A stretch of DNA of 64,000 bases. It comes from Pseudomonas putida. GTDB taxonomy: Bacteria > Pseudomonadota > Gammaproteobacteria > Pseudomonadales > Pseudomonadaceae. Below, in pieces: positions 59,076 through 64,000 of this stretch. The stretch spans positions 124,001 through 188,000 of the forward strand of contig NZ_SMTE01000003.1 of the NCBI RefSeq assembly GCF_004357765.1. The letters run 5' to 3'. Numbering within the stretch: position 1 is the stretch's first letter; each line of letters begins with the position of its first letter. A model generated the notes under the pieces. That model was not told the DNA's origin. It did no database searches and saw only the letters and a program-made list of their open reading frames with translations. The position numbers were made by a program, and so were the translations under genes.

Positions 59076-59447
59076 TCAGGGCTTGGCGACGTGCCAGACA
59101 TCCTTCACGCCGTCACCGGTGGTATCGCCGGGTTTCTTGTCCTTGACGAAGGTGTATAGCGGTTTACCGTCATACGCCCATTGCTTGGAGCCATCGTCGC
59201 GCATCACCGTCGTCCACTTGTCCTTCGGCGCTTCGTCGTCGGCCTTGACCATCAGCGGCGGCCAGTTCTTGGCACAATCGCCGTTACACATCGACTTGCC
59301 CCCTGAGTCCTTGTCGAAGGTATAAAGCGTCATGCCCATGTGATCGACCCACATGCCGTCCTTTTCCATGGCATGGTGGGCCGAAGCCACCCCCGGTAGC
59401 GCGAATGCAGCGAGAAGGGCCATCCAGCTCAGCGTGTGTCGTGTCAT
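59076..59447 (-). CDS. Secreted COG4315-type repeat protein
   Basis: 123 residues from the ATG at 59447. Signal peptide HTLSWMALLAAFALPGVASA. The mature protein has two copies of a motif ending in L-Y-T-F (MTLYTFDKDSGGKS; KPLYTFVKDKKPGD) with MCNGDCAKNWPPL between them, as in the COG4315 family of predicted periplasmic lipoprotein-like proteins. No function known. Convergent with ubiA. Confidence 0.85.
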   Translation of the reverse strand: MTRHTLSWMALLAAFALPGVASAHHAMEKDGMWVDHMGMTLYTFDKDSGGKSMCNGDCAKNWPPLMVKADDEAPKDKWTTVMRDDGSKQWAYDGKPLYTFVKDKKPGDTTGDGVKDVWHVAKP

Positions 59448-59549
59448 TGGAATCACCGTGAAGTCGGGGGTATTAGGGTTCTGCTCACCACGATGGTGGC
59501 TTTTGGAAGCCTAGTTCAGTCACGGAATGTCGCCAAATTGGCCAAGACC

Positions 59550-59567
59550 CTGTCACACAGCTGCAAT
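59550..59567 (+). promoter_or_regulatory. phoB: Pho box upstream of phoB
   Basis: CTGTCACACAGCTGCAAT matches the 18-base Pho box (CTGTCAT-N4-CTGTCAT) at most positions, and TTATCT (59575-59580) follows as a -10. It is 54 bases before the phoB start, so PhoB likely activates its own transcription under phosphate limitation. Confidence 0.75.
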
Positions 59568-59621
59568 AATTCCGTTATCTAATGCGGGCCAAGACACGAT
59601 ATCCCAGGAGAGGTTTTGAGC

Positions 59622-60311
59622 ATGGTTGGCAGAAACATTCTGATCGTCGACGACGAAGCGCCTATTCGCGAGATGATCGCCGTTGCGTTGGAAATGGCCG
59701 GCTATGACTGCCTGGAGGCCGAGAATTCACAGCAGGCCCATGCGATCATCGTAGACCGCAAGCCCGACCTGATCCTGCTCGACTGGATGCTCCCGGGCAC
59801 CTCGGGCATCGAATTGGCCCGTCGCCTCAAGCGCGACGAACTGACCGGCGATATCCCGATCATCATGCTCACCGCCAAGGGCGAAGAGGACAACAAGATC
59901 CAGGGCCTGGAGGTCGGTGCCGACGACTACATCACCAAGCCATTCTCGCCACGCGAGTTGGTGGCGCGCTTGAAGGCCGTGCTGCGCCGCACCGGCCCGA
60001 ACGACAGCGAAGCGCCGATCGAGGTCGGCGGCCTGCTGCTCGACCCGATCAGCCACCGCGTGACCATCGACGGCAAGCCCGCCGAGATGGGCCCTACCGA
60101 ATATCGCCTCTTGCAGTTCTTCATGACTCACCAGGAGCGCGCCTACACCCGCGGCCAACTGCTCGACCAGGTCTGGGGAGGTAACGTGTACGTCGAGGAG
60201 CGCACGGTCGATGTGCACATCCGTCGCCTGCGCAAGGCGTTGGGAGAAGTCTACGAAAATCTGGTACAAACCGTCCGGGGCACCGGCTACCGCTTCTCGA
60301 CCAAGAGCTAG
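59622..60311 (+). CDS. phoB: Phosphate regulon response regulator PhoB
   Basis: 229 residues from the ATG at 59622, GAGAGG nine bases upstream. Receiver domain (1-125) with acidic pocket VDDE, phospho-acceptor Asp in [13 protein letters not shown], and Lys in [12 protein letters not shown]-terminal winged helix ([29 protein letters not shown]). Activates phosphate-starvation genes with PhoR. A Pho box lies just upstream. Confidence 0.97.
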   Translation: MVGRNILIVDDEAPIREMIAVALEMAGYDCLEAENSQQAHAIIVDRKPDLILLDWMLPGTSGIELARRLKRDELTGDIPIIMLTAKGEEDNKIQGLEVGADDYITKPFSPRELVARLKAVLRRTGPNDSEAPIEVGGLLLDPISHRVTIDGKPAEMGPTEYRLLQFFMTHQERAYTRGQLLDQVWGGNVYVEERTVDVHIRRLRKALGEVYENLVQTVRGTGYRFSTKS

Positions 60312-60426
60312 CTGCAAGCGACAAGCTTCAAGCTGCAAGTAAAAGCGGGCAGCGTGAAGGCTAGTAAAGGACTATCAGCATCACCGATCCACTTCTTCTT
60401 GCAGCTTGAAGCTTGCAACTTGCAGC
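60311..60426. repeat. Inverted repeat in the phoB-phoR gap
   Basis: GCTGCAAGCGACAAGCTTCA and on to 60339 is complementary, with a few mismatches, to 60398-60426. Each 29-base arm holds repeated AGCTTGAAGCTTGCA motifs, which is a different repeat family from the REP elements. The left arm begins on the last base of the phoB stop. It may change how phoB and phoR are expressed relative to each other. Confidence 0.8.
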
Positions 60427-60448
60427 TGGATCCGAAGGATCCCGTCAA

Positions 60449-61756
60449 TTGAACCAGAACTGGCACGCGACATTGATTCGCCACCTGCTGCTGCTGATCA
60501 CCGTCTGCCTGATCGGCGGCCTGGTCAGTGGCTATTACGGCTGGAGCCTGGCCATCGGCCTGGCGCTTTACCTGGGCTGGACCCTAAAGCAGTTGCTGCG
60601 CCTGCACCACTGGCTGCGCAACCATCAACCCGACGAAGCGCCTCCGGATGGTTACGGCCTGTGGGGCGAGGTGTTCGACAGCATCTACCACTTGCAACGC
60701 CGGGACCAGCGCGTGCGCGGTCGCCTGCAGGCGGTGATCGACCGCGTACAGGAGTCCACCGCGGCGCTGCGTGACGCGGTGATCATGCTCGACAGCGACG
60801 GCAACCTGGAGTGGTGGAACCGCGCGGCGGAAACCCTGCTCGGCTTCAAGACCCCACAGGACGGCGGCCAGCCGGTCACCAACCTGGTACGCCACCCACG
60901 CTTCAAGGAATACTTCGAGGCCGGGAACTATGCCGAGCCGTTGGAAATCCCCTCGCCGATCAACGACCGCCTGCGCGTACAGCTGCACATCACCCGCTAC
61001 GGCAACAGCGAGCACCTGATGCTGGTGCGCGATGTCACCCGCATCCACCAGCTCGAACAGATGCGCAAGGACTTCGTCGCCAACGTGTCCCATGAGCTGC
61101 GTACGCCACTGACGGTGATCACCGGCTACCTGGAAACCCTGCTGGACAACGTCGAGGAAGTGAACCCGCGCTGGGTCCGTGCCTTGCAGCAGATGAGCCA
61201 GCAAGGCTCGCGCATGCAGACACTGCTCAACGACTTGCTGTTGCTGGCCAAGCTGGAGGCTACCGACTACCCCTCGGACAACCAGCCCGTAGCGGTCGAT
61301 GCCCTGTTGCAGTCGATCAGGGGCGATGCCCAGGCGCTGTCCGGTGCACGCAACCAGCGCATCACCCTGGAAGTCGCGCCGGGCGTGCGCCTCAAAGGGA
61401 GCGAAACAGAGCTGCGCAGCGCGTTTTCCAACCTGGTGTTCAACGCCGTCAAGTACACCCCTGATGAAGGCAGTATCCGTATCCGCTGGTGGCAGGACGC
61501 ACAGGGTGCGCACCTGAGCGTGCAGGATTCGGGAATCGGCATCGATGCCAAGCACCTGCCGCGTCTCACCGAGCGCTTCTACCGGGTCGACTCCAGCCGT
61601 GCGTCGAATACTGGCGGCACCGGGCTGGGCTTGGCGATCGTCAAGCATGTGCTACTGCGCCACCGGGGAAGCCTGGAGATCAGCAGCGTGCCAGGCCAGG
61701 GCAGCACCTTCACCTGCCACTTCGCAGCGGCTCAGGTTGTGAGCGGCCAGGTCTGA
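60449..61756 (+). CDS. phoR: Phosphate regulon sensor histidine kinase PhoR
   Basis: 435 residues from a TTG at 60449 with GAAGGA nine bases before it; no ATG gives the membrane segments. Two helices near the start (LIRHLLLLITVCLIGGLVSG, YGWSLAIGLALYLGW), a PAS domain (about 95-195), then the kinase core: H box FVANVSHELRTPLTVI, N box LVFNAVKYTP, G boxes DSGIGIDAKHL and GTGLGLAIVKHVL. It phosphorylates PhoB when phosphate is low, under control of the Pst system. Confidence 0.94.
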   Translation: MNQNWHATLIRHLLLLITVCLIGGLVSGYYGWSLAIGLALYLGWTLKQLLRLHHWLRNHQPDEAPPDGYGLWGEVFDSIYHLQRRDQRVRGRLQAVIDRVQESTAALRDAVIMLDSDGNLEWWNRAAETLLGFKTPQDGGQPVTNLVRHPRFKEYFEAGNYAEPLEIPSPINDRLRVQLHITRYGNSEHLMLVRDVTRIHQLEQMRKDFVANVSHELRTPLTVITGYLETLLDNVEEVNPRWVRALQQMSQQGSRMQTLLNDLLLLAKLEATDYPSDNQPVAVDALLQSIRGDAQALSGARNQRITLEVAPGVRLKGSETELRSAFSNLVFNAVKYTPDEGSIRIRWWQDAQGAHLSVQDSGIGIDAKHLPRLTERFYRVDSSRASNTGGTGLGLAIVKHVLLRHRGSLEISSVPGQGSTFTCHFAAAQVVSGQV

Positions 61757-61831
61757 ACCGAGGCCTTGCGCTGAGGGATCATGCGCGCTGCTCTTTGCAT
61801 TTGCGATCCCAGCCGCTACATTGAGTCCCCT

Positions 61832-61858
61832 GTGCCAGCAAAAGCTGGCACTTTTTTT
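61832..61858 (+). terminator. Rho-independent terminator after phoR
   Basis: GTGCCAGC-aaaa-GCTGGCAC (61832-61851) followed by seven T. It separates phoB-phoR from the CNNM/CBS gene. Confidence 0.93.
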
Positions 61859-61896
61859 CTCCCTTTATCGAAGACGGACGCCGTAAAAACTCCATC

Positions 61897-63237
61897 ATGG
61901 ACCCTTCCCCTGGTATTAGCCTCACCTCTCTGTTCGCCGATTTCGGCATGATCCTGTTTGCCTTGTTCCTGGTGCTGCTCAACGGCTTCTTCGTTGCCGC
62001 CGAGTTCGCCATGGTCAAGCTGCGCGCCACCCGCGTCGAGTCCATCGCCGAACTGCATGGCTGGCGTGGCAGCATCCTGCGCAAGGTGCACAACCAGCTC
62101 GACGCCTACCTCTCCGCCTGCCAGCTCGGCATCACCCTGGCTTCCCTGGGCCTGGGCTGGGTGGGCGAGCCAGCCTTCGCCCACCTGCTCGAGCCGCTGC
62201 TGGCCTACCTGGGCGTGGACACGCCCGAGCTGATCAAGGCGGTGTCGTTCTTCGTCGCCTTCTTCGTCATCTCCTACCTGCACATCGTGGTCGGCGAGCT
62301 GGCGCCCAAGTCGTGGGCGATCCGCAAACCCGAGTTGCTGTCGCTGTGGACGGCGGTGCCGCTGTACCTGTTCTACTGGCTGATGTACCCGGCCATCTAC
62401 CTGCTCAACGCCAGCGCCAATGCCATCCTGCGCATCGCCGGTCAGGGTGAGCCCGGCCCGCACCATGAGCACCACTACAGCCGCGAAGAGCTCAAGCTGA
62501 TCCTGCACTCCAGCCGTGGCCAAGACCCGAGCGATCAGGGTATGCGCGTGCTGGCTTCGGCGGTGGAGATGGGCGAGCTGGAGGTGGTCGACTGGGCCAA
62601 CTCCCGCGAAGACATGGTCACCCTCGACGCCCATGCCCCGCTCAAGGAAATCCTTGCCCTGGTGCGCCGCCACAAATTCAGCCGCTACCCGGTCTATGAC
62701 GCCGAACGCGAGGAGTTCACCGGTCTGCTGCACATCAAGGACCTGCTGCTGGAGCTGGCCGAACTCGAACACCTGCCCGAAACCATCGACCTCGAAGACT
62801 TGGCCCGCCCCATGGAACGCGTGTCCCGACACATGCCACTGGCGCAGCTGCTGGAGCAGTTCCGCAAGGGTGGTGCGCACTTCGTGCTGGTCGAGGAAGC
62901 TGACGGCAAGGTCATTGGCTACCTGACCATGGAAGACGTGCTGGAAGTCCTGGTCGGCGATATCCAGGACGAACACCGCAAGACCGAACGCGGCATCCTC
63001 GCCTATCAGCCCGGCAAACTGCTGGTACGAGGCGATACGCCGCTGTTCAAGGTCGAGCGCCTGCTGGGCATCGACCTCGATCACATCGAGGCGGAGACAC
63101 TGGCCGGGCTGGTCTATGAGACCCTCAAGCGAGTCCCCGAGGAAGAGGAAGTGCTGGAGGTCGAAGGCTTGCGCATCATCATCAAGAAGATGAAAGGGCC
63201 GAAGATCGTCCTGGCCAAGGTGCTCAAGCTCGATTGA
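61897..63237 (+). CDS. CNNM/CBS-domain membrane protein (hemolysin/CorC family)
   Basis: 446 residues. The CNNM (DUF21) domain with membrane segments (ILFALFLVLLNGFFVAAEFA, AVSFFVAFFVISYLHIVVGE) covers about 1-200, two CBS domains about 210-345 (FSRYPVYDAEREEFTGLLHI and GKVIGYLTMEDVLEVLVGD), and a CorC_HlyC domain the C-terminus. Such proteins transport or sense Mg2+/Co2+; 'hemolysin' is a historical label. The start lies 39 bases after the phoR terminator; its promoter is not obvious. Confidence 0.9.
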   Translation: MDPSPGISLTSLFADFGMILFALFLVLLNGFFVAAEFAMVKLRATRVESIAELHGWRGSILRKVHNQLDAYLSACQLGITLASLGLGWVGEPAFAHLLEPLLAYLGVDTPELIKAVSFFVAFFVISYLHIVVGELAPKSWAIRKPELLSLWTAVPLYLFYWLMYPAIYLLNASANAILRIAGQGEPGPHHEHHYSREELKLILHSSRGQDPSDQGMRVLASAVEMGELEVVDWANSREDMVTLDAHAPLKEILALVRRHKFSRYPVYDAEREEFTGLLHIKDLLLELAELEHLPETIDLEDLARPMERVSRHMPLAQLLEQFRKGGAHFVLVEEADGKVIGYLTMEDVLEVLVGDIQDEHRKTERGILAYQPGKLLVRGDTPLFKVERLLGIDLDHIEAETLAGLVYETLKRVPEEEEVLEVEGLRIIIKKMKGPKIVLAKVLKLD

Positions 63238-63243
63238 GCGACA

Positions 63244-63879
63244 TCACGGATTGCCGGCAGTGAAGTCCGGCAAGCCTCCCAGCGGCCGTTCGAACTGATA
63301 GGGGATGGACACATAGTCCTCCCCCGCGCTGCGCTGAACCACGAAATGCAGATGCGGCCCGCTGCTGTTGCCGGTATTGCCCGATCTCGCCAGCGGCTGG
63401 CCACGCGCCACGCGCTGGCCTTTGCGTACCAGTACCGAGCCTCGCTGCAGGTGCATGTAACCGCCAAAGGTGCCGTCCGGGTGGCGTATGCGCACGAAAT
63501 TGCCTGCCGGGCCGCCCCGCCTGCCCCACTGCCGGTTTTCCACATCCACCACCACACCCTCGCGCGCCGCGACGATCGGCGTGCCTTCGGGCATGGCGAT
63601 GTCCATCGCATAGCGGCCCTTGGGCCCGGTGTGACTGAAGCGACCGTTAGGACCCTGGGTCAGGCGAAACGGCCCACCGCGCCAGGGGAACGGGTAACGG
63701 TAGGCCTGGTTGAACGGCGCGAGTTCCGGATCCGCCAACACCGCAGCCCTGGCGCCGGGGCTGGGCCGGTAGGAATAGGACATCACGCCGAAGGTGTCGG
63801 TCGTGGTGTACACGGTCATGCCCAGGCTCGACGCCGAGGCCATGAGCAAGGCACAGAACAGCAACGGGCGTACGGGCAT
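63244..63879 (-). CDS. M23-family peptidase
   Basis: 211 residues. Signal peptide LLFCALLMASASSLG. The LytM/M23 metallopeptidase domain (about 80-195) has ligands H and D in FSHTGPKGRYAMDIAMPEGT and the final HxH in SSGPHLHFVVQ. It may trim peptidoglycan or regulate an amidase, as EnvC/NlpD-like proteins do; all metal ligands appear present. Convergent with the CNNM gene, six bases apart. Confidence 0.88.
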   Translation of the reverse strand: MPVRPLLFCALLMASASSLGMTVYTTTDTFGVMSYSYRPSPGARAAVLADPELAPFNQAYRYPFPWRGGPFRLTQGPNGRFSHTGPKGRYAMDIAMPEGTPIVAAREGVVVDVENRQWGRRGGPAGNFVRIRHPDGTFGGYMHLQRGSVLVRKGQRVARGQPLARSGNTGNSSGPHLHFVVQRSAGEDYVSIPYQFERPLGGLPDFTAGNP

Positions 63880-63890
63880 GATAGTGGCTT

Positions 63891-63912
63891 TTTGACAGTT
63901 ATTATCTGTCGA
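63891..63912. promoter_or_regulatory. Inverted repeat upstream of the M23 gene
   Basis: TTTGACAG and CTGTCGAA form an imperfect inverted repeat around TTATTAT (63891-63912), 12 bases from the M23 start. The role is unclear. Confidence 0.3.
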
Positions 63913-63970
63913 AGCCTAGCAGCGGGTGTCTGGCGTAGCCCGTACCATCCATCGCGTCGCGGGTCGGCCT

Positions 63971-64000
63971 TCAGGCGCCGGGGGTGAAATGCTTCTGCGA
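63971..64000 (-). CDS. Possible 3' end of a further gene
   Basis: A minus-strand frame reading SQKHFTPGA then a stop runs off the window edge. Ten codons are too few to assign a family; the call rests only on the open frame and the tight gene spacing here. Confidence 0.25.
   Translation of the reverse strand, partial: SQKHFTPGA

Overview
The window is a stretch of core chromosome from a fluorescent pseudomonad, most likely of the Pseudomonas putida group. The evidence is high GC, dense and mostly non-overlapping genes, the gene content and order (rep-xpt, pauR-dadX-dadA-lrp, coaBC-dut-algC-argB, pyrE-crc, rph-yicC-gmk, rpoZ-spoT-ridA, exbB-exbD-tonB, oxyR-recG, ubiC-ubiA, phoB-phoR), and many short extragenic palindromes of the P. 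putida REP type. I see no prophage, insertion sequence, integron, CRISPR array, tRNA or rRNA, and no base-composition island. Species assignment rests on gene order and remembered homologues; no search was run. Layout, 1-10 kb: the 3' part of a 2-oxoadipate dioxygenase/decarboxylase gene of lysine catabolism (hglS), a Cache-type chemoreceptor, a LysR regulator divergent from a MATE exporter, a GGDEF-EAL protein, Rep helicase and xanthine phosphoribosyltransferase. 10-28 kb: acetyl-CoA hydrolase/transferase, cytochrome c5, then a block for polyamine and alanine catabolism: pauR repressor, dadX and dadA under the divergent Lrp-type activator, a gamma-glutamylputrescine oxidase (pauB type), a MocR regulator and the aldehyde dehydrogenase pauC. 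The ligase, hydrolase and a permease of the same gamma-glutamylation route lie at 39.6-43.4 kb, so the window holds nearly the whole route from putrescine to GABA in two pieces. 25-44 kb: ribosomal proteins L33 and L28, a dipeptide-type binding protein, radC, the coaBC-dut-algC-argB run, an operon of three small lipoproteins (CsgG-like, DUF4810, DUF799), pyrE and crc divergently, and rph divergent from yicC-gmk. 44-64 kb: omega subunit with SpoT and RidA, a lipoprotein, a sugar-epimerase-like protein, the TonB energising complex, OxyR with RecG, a YbaK-HDOD fusion, HU, rubredoxin, the first two ubiquinone enzymes, PhoB-PhoR behind a readable Pho box, a CNNM/CBS membrane protein and an M23 peptidase. 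Gaps between genes are short. Many carry REP palindromes, usually as head-to-head pairs that can fold into long hairpins, mostly at 3' ends of genes. Only one gap exceeds 300 bases (26004-26388); it carries the rpmB-rpmG promoter and leader. Nothing here is clearly a previously undescribed system. The points most worth a second look are the three-lipoprotein operon, a textbook T-N11-A operator between the LysR and MATE genes, a possible shared operator around the polyamine genes, the apparent absence of a rubredoxin reductase gene, and the structure of the REP hairpins. Several starts are TTG or GTG (GGDEF-EAL, pauR, the phospholipase D-like lipoprotein, phoR, xpt, cytochrome c5, the CsgG-like protein, ubiC), so ATG-only calling would misplace them.
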